64,000 bases of DNA from an uncultured Bacteroidota bacterium (GCA_937873155.1 CALMVZ010000025.1:220636-284635); one strand, 5' to 3'; positions 26,140 to 35,407 are shown, numbered from the stretch's first letter. The notes: generated from the sequence alone by a model not told the origin. Program-made: numbers and translations.

Positions 26140-27438
26140 TTATTGCTTCTTTCTTTTGTCAAAAAATGTAATGGGTTTGCGGCTCATTTCAGGAAACTGG
26201 ACCTTAGTGATATTTTCCGGTGTTTCTGTTTTGATGTTTGGAGCAACGCGCAATTTCGCACGGAAGTGATCTTTCAATTCCTTTTCAAAATTCTGAGGAG
26301 GATCAATAACGCCAACGGTTATGCTGATCTCATCCGTTTCTATATCATTGGTATAAACTTCAATAAAATAATTTTTTATATACGGGACATGATTTAAAAT
26401 ATCATAAAGCGACGGCGGATACAAACTTGTTCCTTTGAATTTTATCATTTGTTGTTTGCGGCCTAATATCGGGCTCAAACGCATAGTTGATCTTCCGCAA
26501 CTACAAGGTTCGGTATGCGCTATGCAAACGTCTCCGGTTTTAAAGCGGAGTAGTGGCATTCCTTCTACACCTAATGTGGTTACTGTTAATTCACCGGGCT
26601 CACCGTTCTTTACAGGTTTGTTCGCCTCGTCCAATAATTCAATTATTAATAATTCAGGATGGTGATGTCCGCCTTTCCCGGCTTTACATTCTGTGAATGC
26701 AGCGCCCATTTCTGTTGAAGCATAGGTGCTGAACAATTCAACATCCCATTTTTCTTTAATCCGTTTGCCTAAAGTGTTCAATGAAAAATCTTCATTGCGT
26801 ATGCTCTCTCCAATGCAAACTATTTTTTTGACCGAACAATTCTTATAATCGATATTATTTTGTTCAGCGAACTCAATTAACTTTAAAACGAATGACGGAA
26901 CGGCAATGGCAATAGTCGGATTTAATCTTTTGATCGTGTCCCATTGAAATTCCGGCATACCATTACCTACACGTATAACCCCAGCGCCCATTTGTTTGAT
27001 GCCTAAAAAATAAGCAAGCCCTGCCATGAAACGGCGATCAAGAGTTGTCATTAATTGAAATACATCATCACTCGTTGCTCCTGTACACGCTAAAGAAATA
27101 TTCTCGTTGTAAGCTAAACGTTCAAGGTCATTATTAGTTAATGCAAAAGTTAAAGGATCACCCAACGTGCCGCTTGTAGTTACGTAATCAATGATCTTGT
27201 TCGGTGCAACACAGATAAAATCTTTATTGAATTTGTAAAGATCATCTTTTGTGGTGACAGGAATTTTAGTCAGATCATCGATCGTGTTTATCGAACCGGC
27301 ATTTATAGTATTAGCTTTAAACAGATTTTTATAATAAGTAGAATAGGAAATAGTATACGCGATCAGGTCTTTCAGTTTTTTCTCCTGGAAGGACTTTATT
27401 TCCTGCACGGTTCCTTTTTCTATTGCTGGGATGGACAT
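26140..27438 (-). CDS. Phenylacetate-CoA ligase (PaaK)-like AMP-binding enzyme
   Basis: A 432-residue adenylate-forming enzyme related to phenylacetate-CoA ligase and coenzyme F390 synthetase. The P-loop-like motif is TTSGTLGDPLTF (about 86-97), followed by YASTEMG (about 240-246) and FKTGD near 300, then a C-terminal subdomain (about 330-432). Family members activate aromatic or fatty acids to acyl-CoA or acyl-AMP. Placement between a C45-type acyltransferase and a PlsC-type acyltransferase suggests it supplies an activated acyl or aryl donor; the acid is not known. Confidence 0.82.
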   Translation of the reverse strand: MSIPAIEKGTVQEIKSFQEKKLKDLIAYTISYSTYYKNLFKANTINAGSINTIDDLTKIPVTTKDDLYKFNKDFICVAPNKIIDYVTTSGTLGDPLTFALTNNDLERLAYNENISLACTGATSDDVFQLMTTLDRRFMAGLAYFLGIKQMGAGVIRVGNGMPEFQWDTIKRLNPTIAIAVPSFVLKLIEFAEQNNIDYKNCSVKKIVCIGESIRNEDFSLNTLGKRIKEKWDVELFSTYASTEMGAAFTECKAGKGGHHHPELLIIELLDEANKPVKNGEPGELTVTTLGVEGMPLLRFKTGDVCIAHTEPCSCGRSTMRLSPILGRKQQMIKFKGTSLYPPSLYDILNHVPYIKNYFIEVYTNDIETDEISITVGVIDPPQNFEKELKDHFRAKLRVAPNIKTETPENITKVQFPEMSRKPITFFDKRKKQ

Positions 27439-27497
27439 TCTTAGGTACTGAATTCTACCGCCAAATTAGTAAAATATACGCCAATACAAAACAATAA
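27439..27497. promoter_or_regulatory. Short gap upstream of the PaaK-like gene with repeated 16-mer
   Basis: CGCCAAATTAGTAAAA at 27459-27474 is identical to 20112-20127. On the minus strand it reads TTTTACTAATTTGGCG, and TAATTTG resembles a shortened -7 box 20-odd bases before the PaaK-like ATG. It could give the last two genes of the operon an internal promoter. Confidence 0.35.
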
Positions 27498-29201
27498 TTA
27501 AAAGCGGGGTTTTAGATGTTTAAAGCAGATCATCATGTCTTTTTTGATCTGGTTTTCTTCTTTTACTGAGGCGATTTCTTTGGTCAGCGCCATTTTGTAA
27601 TAATTGAAAGCTGTTTCGTAATTGTACACCGATCTGTAATAATCACCCAGGACCTGGTAAGTGTAATAGCTTTGAGGATTACTCTCAAGGAAGGCAGCTT
27701 CAAATTTACCATCCAGGAAAATATAGCCTGGCGCTTTGGTTAAGAATTGTATGTAGTTCTTTAAATTCTTGAATTGAACGAATTGACGATAGGCTTCTGT
27801 TTTCAAAAAATCATCAGCCGGAATAGTGAGAGAATCTGTTGTGATCTCTTCCTCTTCTTCCAATGAAGAATAGTTCTTAAATACCTTATTCAGATCATAA
27901 CAAACAAATTTACCGCACTGGTAAGGATTGGCTGACACCCACATTAAACCTTGTTTGGGTTTGAAGATCACTCCGTGATGCGCGATCAATTGGTTCATAG
28001 CTTTTTCATTTCCCAACCCAATATTTTTATCATTGATACCCCTTTGATCCCTTAGGATCTTAGCGGCCGACAAATGATCTATTTTGTTTTTTTGAGATAA
28101 CAATTGTTTTAATCTGATCTTACGGTAGAGAGAAGAGCTTTCGTTTAAATTTTTCAGATTAGAAAGTTCATTAGAGAATTCTTTTCCCTGGTAATGATTA
28201 GAACAGAGGATTTCATTACTCTTAGCATCATAAACATCCATAGCGGTTGGAGTTTTTTCGACGATAATGGCATTATTATCCGCCGCACTTCCGATCAAAA
28301 TACTTTCTGAAACAAACACATTCCGCTTTTTACAAATAGCAACAGCTTCGTAAATATTCCTGGCATATTGTAAAATTTCCCTTGCTAAAAGCGCAATAGG
28401 CGTTGCGGCATCTGTGGGAATTTGACTTTTAGCAGCGTTGATAGTAACCGTAATTCCTTTTTCATTCATTCCGCTCGCAGCGCCAATAAACCCGGCCCAG
28501 GTTATTGTTGCAAATTTATAACCTTGTTTTGGATGTGTGAATTGAACGATCTTGTTGATGGCAAATTCATCACCGCTGAAAAAATCAAAATTCCTTGCAA
28601 TTAATAATTCACCGTCAGCACTCCTGTCATTCCAGACACCAAACGATGTACAACCAACGGTCATATTCTTATCCTGCAAAGCATGTCCGATATCATGAGC
28701 GCCATGATAATTTAAAATGCGGTGGTATTTGGGCCCGACAAAATCATATTTATCCGAGGCAAAACGAGAGATGCCGTAAATTTCTTCTTTGTATTCATCC
28801 GTAATGTTATCAGGTAAGTGCCTGTTAAAATAGGCGACAAAGAATTTTAAGAATTTCAAATAATTCAGGTCAGGAATTAAAACCTGTATCTGATGAATAA
28901 AAGCATCTTCCTGGAATTGCGCCAACTCTTTTGTTAAATGTCCGTTCGCAGCGCCTCTTTCAAAACCATTTCCTGAAACATATAATTCCCATAAGCCGCT
29001 TTCACTTTGCTTTAACCAGCCATTGCTAACAGTATAAAATGTTTCCGAATGCTGAACACGTTCCTGCTTTATAATGGAGTTGTCTGCAATTTTAGGTTCC
29101 GGAATTTGAATGGCGATAATAAAATAAACAGCAAAGCCAAGTATCAGAACAAGAAATACCAAAAAACTTCTGAAGACTATCCTGAAAATTTTCTTGAGCA
29201 T
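27498..29201 (-). CDS. C45-family (AAT-type) acyltransferase/hydrolase with N-terminal anchor
   Basis: A 567-residue protein with one N-terminal membrane helix (about 10-31). The core (roughly 170-420) resembles the C45/acyl-CoA:6-APA acyltransferase family, Ntn hydrolases whose active residue is an N-terminal Cys released by self-cleavage: the candidate is Cys184 in MTVGCTSFGVW, followed by LIARNFDF and GMNEKGITVTINAAKS. The C-terminal part contains a helical TPR-like segment (about 520-555). Members act on amides or transfer acyl groups. Its ATG at 29199-29201 lies six bases after a -7-like box. Confidence 0.75.
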   Translation of the reverse strand: MLKKIFRIVFRSFLVFLVLILGFAVYFIIAIQIPEPKIADNSIIKQERVQHSETFYTVSNGWLKQSESGLWELYVSGNGFERGAANGHLTKELAQFQEDAFIHQIQVLIPDLNYLKFLKFFVAYFNRHLPDNITDEYKEEIYGISRFASDKYDFVGPKYHRILNYHGAHDIGHALQDKNMTVGCTSFGVWNDRSADGELLIARNFDFFSGDEFAINKIVQFTHPKQGYKFATITWAGFIGAASGMNEKGITVTINAAKSQIPTDAATPIALLAREILQYARNIYEAVAICKKRNVFVSESILIGSAADNNAIIVEKTPTAMDVYDAKSNEILCSNHYQGKEFSNELSNLKNLNESSSLYRKIRLKQLLSQKNKIDHLSAAKILRDQRGINDKNIGLGNEKAMNQLIAHHGVIFKPKQGLMWVSANPYQCGKFVCYDLNKVFKNYSSLEEEEEITTDSLTIPADDFLKTEAYRQFVQFKNLKNYIQFLTKAPGYIFLDGKFEAAFLESNPQSYYTYQVLGDYYRSVYNYETAFNYYKMALTKEIASVKEENQIKKDMMICFKHLKPRF

Positions 29202-29207
29202 GTTCTG

Positions 29208-29215
29208 CTAATTTA
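29208..29215 (-). promoter_or_regulatory. Candidate -7 box of the C45 gene, leaderless spacing
   Basis: TAAATTAG on the minus strand, six bases before the ATG at 29201. The 13-mer CGTAAATTAGCAG (29205-29217) is the same as that at 11623-11635 in front of the barrel gene. Confidence 0.4.
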
Positions 29216-29238
29216 CGAATAATAAAGGTTGGGGCAGC

Positions 29239-30768
29239 TTAAACTTTAGGCTGAGTACTGAATTTTTTCTTCGCTGCTTTGCAGATCACTTTGGTAACAT
29301 CACGTCCCGTTTTAATGGCAATTGGTAATCCGCCACCGGGCTGGTTCCAGTGACTGCTGAAGTAGAAATTCTTTAAACCGGGCAATGTAAAACCTACTGG
29401 ACTTGGTGCCAAAAGATTTTTCCCCGGTAACCAACCTTGAGTACTGCCTTTCCAGTTATTTGTGTAGCGGTAAACAGTGGCAGGCGTTGCCATATCACTC
29501 ATTTCTAATTTATCTTTTATGCCGCCTAAACGTTCGTCGAGTAACCCGATGATCTTCTCTGTGAATTCTTTTTTTACTTTTCTGTATTCCGGACGGTTAT
29601 TCTTTCTCAGATCCAGCCACCACTCTCCATTCTTAGTATAAAAACTAACTACAACAGCACTTTTTCCTGCGGGTGCCATTGTTTTATCGTAATTGTAAAC
29701 GTGAACCTCTAAGCGGTCATATTTTGTTCCGTCAGGTAAAATAAGATCTTCTTTTAACGGATACCTTGAGAAATGTGGTTGATCTTTTAATTCATCGGCA
29801 ATTCCAAATCCTAAATGCACAATAGAATAAAACACTTCCAGTTTTTTCAGGTCGCGTAATTCAAGCATGTGTTTGTTGGTGAATTTTCCATCGAGAAGAT
29901 CGAAAACAGTAAAATGCCAATCACTGGCGGAAAGAATTACATCTGAATAATGTTTCACATCATTCCTAACCAATAAACCTTTCGCTGTATCACCTTCCAC
30001 CAATATTTTTTTAACCGGAGTTTTGTAATGGATCTTTCCGCCAAGTGCTAAATAACTTTGTTCAACTTTTTTAGCAAACTCTAAGGATCCGCCAATAGGA
30101 TAACCCGCACTTTTCTTATCAAAACAAGAAAGCGGCATGGTCACAACCAGGATGTTCACTTCATTCCCATCGTACAACAATTCAAAGCTCTCACGTAAAA
30201 AAGGACTTTTTAATTTTTTTGCGAAAGTGTAATTCGTTTCATTCTTTAATTTCAGGAACCAGTATAAGAACTCAAGGTAACGCGTCATTTTTATACCACG
30301 GATCATCGATTGTACAAATGGCAATTCATCCATGACAGGAGGCAGATCGAATTTCTGCATGATACGCATCGATTTTATCAACTCATCAATTGGTTTTTTA
30401 TCTTCAGGAGAAAGATCTAAAAGATAACCATGTAAGCGGTCTAAGTTCGTATACAACTTAAATACATTACTGCCATGACGGTCTTTCGTATTCTTTACTT
30501 CAACTTCGATCCGGATATCGTGGTTCACGAACTCGATCTTTTTCATATCGAGAATTTCCGTCCACATTTTATTGAAGGAACTACCCGTATCACTTCCCAG
30601 TATCCAGTGAATACAACCGTCAATCGTATATCCATTCTTATGCCAGCTGGTGCATAGTCCGCCCGGAATTGCATGTTTCTCGAAGATCTCAGTTTCAAAA
30701 CCGTTGAGTTGTAAATAACAACCGGCAGTTAAACCGGACATGCCTGCGCCTATGATGCTAACTTTCAT
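29239..30768 (-). CDS. CrtI/retinol-saturase-like FAD oxidoreductase
   Basis: A 509-residue flavoprotein of the phytoene desaturase/carotenoid isomerase superfamily. The FAD dinucleotide-binding motif is at the N-terminus (SIIGAGMSGLTAGCYL, residues 3-18), then GGLCTSWHKNGYTIDGCIHWI (roughly 40-60) as in the carotenoid isomerase and retinol saturase branch, and at the C-terminus HWNQPGGGLPIAIKTGRDVTK. No carotenoid genes occur in the window, so the substrate is more likely an unsaturated chain made by another pathway. It is the first gene of a four-gene minus-strand operon. Confidence 0.82.
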   Translation of the reverse strand: MKVSIIGAGMSGLTAGCYLQLNGFETEIFEKHAIPGGLCTSWHKNGYTIDGCIHWILGSDTGSSFNKMWTEILDMKKIEFVNHDIRIEVEVKNTKDRHGSNVFKLYTNLDRLHGYLLDLSPEDKKPIDELIKSMRIMQKFDLPPVMDELPFVQSMIRGIKMTRYLEFLYWFLKLKNETNYTFAKKLKSPFLRESFELLYDGNEVNILVVTMPLSCFDKKSAGYPIGGSLEFAKKVEQSYLALGGKIHYKTPVKKILVEGDTAKGLLVRNDVKHYSDVILSASDWHFTVFDLLDGKFTNKHMLELRDLKKLEVFYSIVHLGFGIADELKDQPHFSRYPLKEDLILPDGTKYDRLEVHVYNYDKTMAPAGKSAVVVSFYTKNGEWWLDLRKNNRPEYRKVKKEFTEKIIGLLDERLGGIKDKLEMSDMATPATVYRYTNNWKGSTQGWLPGKNLLAPSPVGFTLPGLKNFYFSSHWNQPGGGLPIAIKTGRDVTKVICKAAKKKFSTQPKV

Positions 30769-30872
30769 TTAGAGGCATAAAAATAGTGATTTAGTTCGGA
30801 GTTGGTAGATGGTAGTTCGGAGAATTATAGGATAATTAGTTAAAATCTACGAACTGAAAACTACCAACTAGT
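30769..30872. repeat. Palindromic repeat element, family A
   Basis: TAGTTCGGA occurs twice (30792-30800, 30813-30821) and AGTTGGTAG (30800-30808) pairs with CTACCAACT (30861-30869). The element ends near the stop of the SPOR-domain gene. A related tract is at 44154-44222. No gene is seen in this stretch. Confidence 0.6.
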
Positions 30873-31271
30873 TTACACTTTCATCGGACGGATCTTGCTT
30901 TTAATGATAAAGCTGTTCGGGAATTCTGCCTGTACTTTTTTCAAGGCTTCAAAAGCCTCCAATTTGGTTCGAAAATCACCAACTACTATAATGAAATTGG
31001 GCTGGTCATAATCTTCATAAGGCGTATAATCGTTGAATTTAGCAGCAAATTTTGATTTTACCTCCCTGGCTTTTACCCGGTCAACCCCAAAATGAATTTT
31101 GATCCTGAACCCATCATATTCACCGTTATTCAGGCGGTTATAAGAAGCTTTTTTATCAATTAATTGCTTCACTTTTAACTCAGTCTGAGCTTGACCATTA
31201 TCAGGAGTTTCCTGGCCGAAACTGATAAGGGAAACGAGCAAAAAGTATGTAAAAACCAACACTTTATTCAC
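30873..31271 (-). CDS. Exported SPOR-domain-like protein
   Basis: About 132 residues: signal peptide (MNKVLVFTYFLLVSLISFGQ) and a C-terminal SPOR-type fold (FRIKIHFGVDRVKAREVKSKF then FIIVVGDFRTKLEAFEALKKVQ), which in other proteins binds denuded peptidoglycan at the division site. I place the start at the GTG 31269-31271; the first Met of the long frame would need a TTG at 31286 lying inside the -7 box. Another GTG at 31260-31262 is possible. The gene lies divergently from sucA. Confidence 0.72.
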   Translation of the reverse strand: MNKVLVFTYFLLVSLISFGQETPDNGQAQTELKVKQLIDKKASYNRLNNGEYDGFRIKIHFGVDRVKAREVKSKFAAKFNDYTPYEDYDQPNFIIVVGDFRTKLEAFEALKKVQAEFPNSFIIKSKIRPMKV

Positions 31272-31275
31272 CAGA

Positions 31276-31283
31276 CAAAAATA
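31276..31283 (-). promoter_or_regulatory. Candidate -7 box for the SPOR gene
   Basis: TATTTTTG on the minus strand, a full TAnnTTTG match, four bases before the GTG at 31271. The -33 position has GTG, not TTG. Divergent from the sucA box at 31306-31313. Confidence 0.45.
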
Positions 31284-31305
31284 CAAGAAATTCCTATTAA
31301 AACAC

Positions 31306-31313
31306 TAAATTTG
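31306..31313 (+). promoter_or_regulatory. Candidate -7 box for sucA
   Basis: TAAATTTG, a full TAnnTTTG match, 21 bases before the sucA ATG. A -33 TTG is not found at the expected distance. Confidence 0.5.
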
Positions 31314-31334
31314 AGCTCTGATTTTTGATTCTTT

Positions 31335-34067
31335 ATGACTGACAAATTTTCTTACATAGGGACGAGTGATGTAACTGCCATCGAGAGCCTTTACGAGCAA
31401 TATTTAAAGGATGTTAATTCGGTAGATGCCACTTGGCGTGATTTCTTTAAAGGATTTGAATTTGCAAGTACGAATTATGATTCAAATTTGGGCGGTGGTG
31501 GAATTCCTGAGAATATTGCGAAAGAATTTAAAGTGATAGGGTTGATCACAGGTTACCGTCAGCGCGGGCATTTATTTACCAAAACAAACCCTGTCCGTCA
31601 GCGTCGTACTTATCAGCCAACTTTAGACCTTGAGAATTTCGGTCTGTCGGAAAAAGATCTGGATACAGTTTTTCAAGCAGGAAGTGAAATTGGAATCGGG
31701 CCTGCTAAATTAAAAGATATTATCGCTCACTTAGAGCAAACCTATTGCGGAAGTATCGGCGCTGAGTATTTATACATGCGAGAACCAAAAGTTGTGAAGT
31801 GGTTACAGGAACGAATGGAGAAAAGCAAGAACACTCCAAAATACAATACAAAAGAAAAAAGAGCGATCCTGAAAAAATTAACGCAGGCAGTTGTTTTCGA
31901 AAATTATTTACATACGAAGTTTGTCGGCCAAAAACGTTTTTCTTTAGAAGGAGGCGAATCTGTGATCCCCGGGATGTACGCCCTTATTGAACATGGTTCC
32001 CATTTAGGAATTGGTGATTACGTTGTTGGAATGGCGCATCGCGGCCGTTTGAATGTGTTGACGAACATTATGCATAAAAGCTACAAAGATGTATTCACTG
32101 AATTTGAAGGCAGGCCTAGTGAAGATTCATTATTCGATGGCGATGTAAAATATCACATGGGTTATTCGAGTGATAAATTAAGTGAGAACGGCGCTAAAGT
32201 TCACATCAGTTTAACCCCAAACCCATCACATCTTGAAACCGTAGATCCTGTGGTAACAGGTATCGCACGTGCGAAGATCGACAATCAATACAGCGGTGAT
32301 AATTCAAAAGTTTGCCCGGTGTTGATTCACGGGGATGCTGCTATTGCAGGACAAGGAATTGTTTACGAGGTTTTACAAATGAGTCAGCTTGATGGTTATA
32401 AAACAGGCGGGACAATTCATTTTGTGATCAACAATCAAATTGGTTTCACTACGAACTTTTTGGATGCGCGTTCATCAACTTATTGTACGGATATTGCAAA
32501 AGTAGTTCTGTCGCCGGTGTTCCATGTGAACGGAGATGATGTTGAAGCATTGTGTTTTGTTTCTCAATTAGCAATGGATTTCCGTCAGACATTCCATCGT
32601 GATGTTTTCATTGATGTATTGTGTTACAGAAAGTACGGACATAACGAAGGTGACGAACCTCGTTTTACGCAACCGATCTTATACAAAGCTATCGCAGCGC
32701 ATCCTAACGTGAAAGAAATTTACGTTGATAAATTGAAAGAAGAAGGATCGGAATTAGCAACGGAAGCAAAAGAGATAGAAAAAGAATTCAGGGCTAAATT
32801 AGATTCCTACCTTGATGAGGCGCGTAAGAGTGTAACAGCAAAGATCACATCTTTCCTTGAAGGAAACTGGAAAGGTGTGAGAATGGCGACAGATAAAGAT
32901 TTTGAAACGTCGCCGGATACATCAGTAAAAGAAAAGGAATTTTTAGAATTAGCAAAAGCGATCACAGAACTTCCGAAGGACAAAAAATTCTTCAATAAGA
33001 TCCAAAAAGTATTTGAAGACCGAAAAGCGATGATCACCAACGACAATTACGATTGGGCGATGGGAGAGTTGTTAGCTTATGCTTCATTGATGAAAGAAGG
33101 TCATCATGTTCGTTTCAGTGGACAAGATGTGGAGCGCGGAACTTTCAGTCACCGTCATGCGGTTGTGAAGATCGAGGATAGCGAGGAAGAATATACGCCG
33201 TTGAATAATATCGATGCAAAAGGTGAATTAAGAATTTTCAATTCTCACTTAAGTGAATATGGTGTTTTAGGTTTTGAGTACGGATATGCTTTTGCATCAC
33301 CAAACATTTTAACCATTTGGGAAGCTCAATTCGGTGATTTCTTTAATGGAGCACAAATAATAATCGATCAATACATAGTTGCTGCTGAAAATAAATGGCG
33401 CCGGATGAATGGTTTGGTAATGCTATTGCCTCATGGTTATGAAGGACAAGGCCCTGAACATTCATCTGCACGTATGGAACGTTTCCTGCAAATGTGTGCG
33501 AATAATAATGTTTTCGTAATTAATGCTACAACTCCTGCTCAACAATTCCATGCTTTGCGTAGACAATTAAAACGTGATTTCCGTAAACCGTTAATTTGTT
33601 TTACGCCTAAAAAATTACTGCGTTATCCTGCTTGTGTAAGCAAGGCATCTGACTTTATTAAAGGTGGATTTAAAGAAGTTTTGGATGATCCGAAAGCAGA
33701 TGCTAAAAAAGTTTCTCGCATTGCTTTCTGTTCCGGAAAAGTTTATTACGACCTGGTTGAGCGCCGCGAAAAAGAAGGAGCGGATGATATTGCATTTGTA
33801 AGATTGGAACAATTATATCCTTTCCCGCAAAAACAAATCGATGAGATCCTGAAAAAATACAGCAAGGCGAAAGACCTGATGTGGGTACAGGAAGAAACTG
33901 AGAACGCAGGTGCATGGCGACATGTTGATCATTTTGCGCGCGCATTGAATTTGAAATACATCGGTCGTGATGATGCCGCTTCTCCTGCCACAGGATTTGC
34001 TAAACGTCACAACGAAGAGAACGAAATGATCATGAGTAAAATATTTTCGAAAGTATTAGTAAAATAA
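31335..34067 (+). CDS. sucA: 2-oxoglutarate dehydrogenase E1 component
   Basis: A 910-residue thiamine-diphosphate enzyme that decarboxylates 2-oxoglutarate in the TCA cycle. The N-terminus (SYIGTSDVTAIESLYEQYL, residues 5-23) is the usual E2-interacting helix. Family blocks follow: GMAHRGRLNVLTNI, HGDAAIAGQGIVYEVLQM, NNQIGFTT, YRKYGHNEGDEPRFTQP, and in the pyrimidine domain FSGQDVERGTFSHRHAV and LPHGYEGQGPEHSSARMERF. Length is near the E. coli enzyme. Downstream, after a strong hairpin, lies the E2 gene sucB. Confidence 0.97.
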   Translation: MTDKFSYIGTSDVTAIESLYEQYLKDVNSVDATWRDFFKGFEFASTNYDSNLGGGGIPENIAKEFKVIGLITGYRQRGHLFTKTNPVRQRRTYQPTLDLENFGLSEKDLDTVFQAGSEIGIGPAKLKDIIAHLEQTYCGSIGAEYLYMREPKVVKWLQERMEKSKNTPKYNTKEKRAILKKLTQAVVFENYLHTKFVGQKRFSLEGGESVIPGMYALIEHGSHLGIGDYVVGMAHRGRLNVLTNIMHKSYKDVFTEFEGRPSEDSLFDGDVKYHMGYSSDKLSENGAKVHISLTPNPSHLETVDPVVTGIARAKIDNQYSGDNSKVCPVLIHGDAAIAGQGIVYEVLQMSQLDGYKTGGTIHFVINNQIGFTTNFLDARSSTYCTDIAKVVLSPVFHVNGDDVEALCFVSQLAMDFRQTFHRDVFIDVLCYRKYGHNEGDEPRFTQPILYKAIAAHPNVKEIYVDKLKEEGSELATEAKEIEKEFRAKLDSYLDEARKSVTAKITSFLEGNWKGVRMATDKDFETSPDTSVKEKEFLELAKAITELPKDKKFFNKIQKVFEDRKAMITNDNYDWAMGELLAYASLMKEGHHVRFSGQDVERGTFSHRHAVVKIEDSEEEYTPLNNIDAKGELRIFNSHLSEYGVLGFEYGYAFASPNILTIWEAQFGDFFNGAQIIIDQYIVAAENKWRRMNGLVMLLPHGYEGQGPEHSSARMERFLQMCANNNVFVINATTPAQQFHALRRQLKRDFRKPLICFTPKKLLRYPACVSKASDFIKGGFKEVLDDPKADAKKVSRIAFCSGKVYYDLVERREKEGADDIAFVRLEQLYPFPQKQIDEILKKYSKAKDLMWVQEETENAGAWRHVDHFARALNLKYIGRDDAASPATGFAKRHNEENEMIMSKIFSKVLVK

Positions 34068-34078
34068 ATATTGAATTT

Positions 34079-34112
34079 AAATGTTGAATGCTTAAAGATC
34101 CATTCAACATTT
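34079..34112 (+). terminator. Stable hairpin between sucA and sucB
   Basis: AAATGTTGAATG (34079-34090) pairs perfectly with CATTCAACATTT (34101-34112) around a ten-base loop. Weaker symmetry extends outward to the flanking TTGAATTT and AAATTCAAAA. There is no clear poly-T, so it may be a processing or attenuation site that adjusts E1 to E2 ratio and not a true terminator. Confidence 0.5.
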
Positions 34113-34138
34113 ATCATTCAAAATTCAAAATTAAATAT

Positions 34139-35389
34139 ATGGCAATAGTAGAATTAAAAGTACCGAGTCCGGGAGAATCCATCACAGAAGTAACCATTGC
34201 GAGATGGGTGAAAAAAAGCGGTGATGTAGTAGAGAAAGATGATGTGCTGGCAGAAATTGATTCTGATAAAGCAACCTTAACATTAAACGCTGAAGAAAGC
34301 GGAAAGATAGAAGTATTAGCTGCTGAAGGTGACACGGTTAAAGTAGGTGCTGTGGTGGTAAAGATCGATACTTCATTCAAACCTGAAGCAAAAACCAATA
34401 CTTCGACAAGCTCAGTAACCAAAAAGGACGAAAAGAAAGAAGAGAAAAAAGTTGCTGTTGTTGCCAACGAAAAAGAAAGTTATGCGAAAGGAACACCAAG
34501 TGTTTCCGCAGCGAAGATCATGAATGAGAATGGCGTGAAGTCATCTCAAATAAATGGTACAGGTAAAGATGGCCGCATCACTAAGCAAGATGTGTTAGCT
34601 GCTTTATCAAATGGTTTACCAAATGTACAGGAAGTTCTTTCAAACAGTTGGAAAGGCGGGCGTGATAAGAACAAAGTTAAAATGACCGCCCTTCGTAAAA
34701 CAGTTGCGAAACGTTTGGTGTCGGTGAAAAATGAAACGGCGATGTTAACTACATTCAATGAAGTTGACATGAGCGCTATTTATGCGATCCGGGCTAAATA
34801 CAAAGATAAATTCAAAGAAGTTTACGGAAGCAATATTGGTTTCATGAGCTTCTTTACAAAAGCGGTGACCGAAGCTTTATATCATTTCCCAGCCGTTAAT
34901 GGCATGATCGATGGAGATGAAATAATTTACAATAAGTATTGTGATATCGGAATTGCAGTTAGTGCACCAAAAGGTTTAATGGTTCCGGTTCTACGAAATG
35001 CAGAATTGATGAGCCTTGCACAAATTGAGGCAGGAATAAAAGAATTAGCGATAAAAGCACGTGATGGAAAATTAACTATCCCTGACATGGAAGGAGGAAC
35101 TTTTACCATCACTAATGGTGGTGTTTTTGGAAGTATGATGAGTACACCCATTATAAATCCTCCTCAAAGCGCGATCTTAGGAATGCACAACGTGGTTGAT
35201 CGTCCAATGGCAGTGAATGGAGAAGTAAAGATCCGTCCTATGATGTATGTGGCTTTAAGTTACGATCATCGTATTATTGATGGTAAGGAAAGCGTTGGCT
35301 TCTTAGTAAAAGTAAAAGAGATGTTAGAGAACCCGACAAAAATGTTATTCGGTGGTAAGAACCCGGAAGAGATATTATTAGGATTATAA
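34139..35389 (+). CDS. sucB: 2-oxoglutarate dehydrogenase E2 component (dihydrolipoyl succinyltransferase)
   Basis: A 416-residue lipoyl enzyme. The ATG at 34139 begins the lipoyl domain: [14 protein letters not shown], with lipoyl Lys44 in [10 protein letters not shown] linker (about 80-115) leads to the E3-binding domain ([15 protein letters not shown], about 117-155) and the catalytic domain with the terminal [14 protein letters not shown] longer start at 34088 has no lipoyl-domain homology and is rejected. Residues 86-94 of the linker (TNTSTSSVT) are encoded by a REP-like repeat. It lies 71 bases after sucA behind a hairpin; E3 is not in the window. Confidence 0.96.
   Translation: MAIVELKVPSPGESITEVTIARWVKKSGDVVEKDDVLAEIDSDKATLTLNAEESGKIEVLAAEGDTVKVGAVVVKIDTSFKPEAKTNTSTSSVTKKDEKKEEKKVAVVANEKESYAKGTPSVSAAKIMNENGVKSSQINGTGKDGRITKQDVLAALSNGLPNVQEVLSNSWKGGRDKNKVKMTALRKTVAKRLVSVKNETAMLTTFNEVDMSAIYAIRAKYKDKFKEVYGSNIGFMSFFTKAVTEALYHFPAVNGMIDGDEIIYNKYCDIGIAVSAPKGLMVPVLRNAELMSLAQIEAGIKELAIKARDGKLTIPDMEGGTFTITNGGVFGSMMSTPIINPPQSAILGMHNVVDRPMAVNGEVKIRPMMYVALSYDHRIIDGKESVGFLVKVKEMLENPTKMLFGGKNPEEILLGL
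34397..34420. repeat. REP-like palindrome inside sucB
   Basis: AATACTTCGACAAGCTCAGTAACC, translated in frame as NTSTSSVT in the linker. Its reverse complement is nearly identical to 38190-38213 (one mismatch within 22 bases). Confidence 0.75.
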
Positions 35390-35407
35390 ACTTAAAACCT
35401 TAAAGCC

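Noticed and set aside
24950..30768. Complete flexirubin or dialkylresorcinol cluster
   Set aside because: No ketosynthase, acyl carrier protein, aromatic ammonia-lyase or transporter genes; only tailoring-like genes are present.
34114..34467. A minus-strand frame antisense to the start of sucB
   Set aside because: The sucB lipoyl domain lies on the other strand; the frame is rich in Ser/Thr as expected for an antisense reading.
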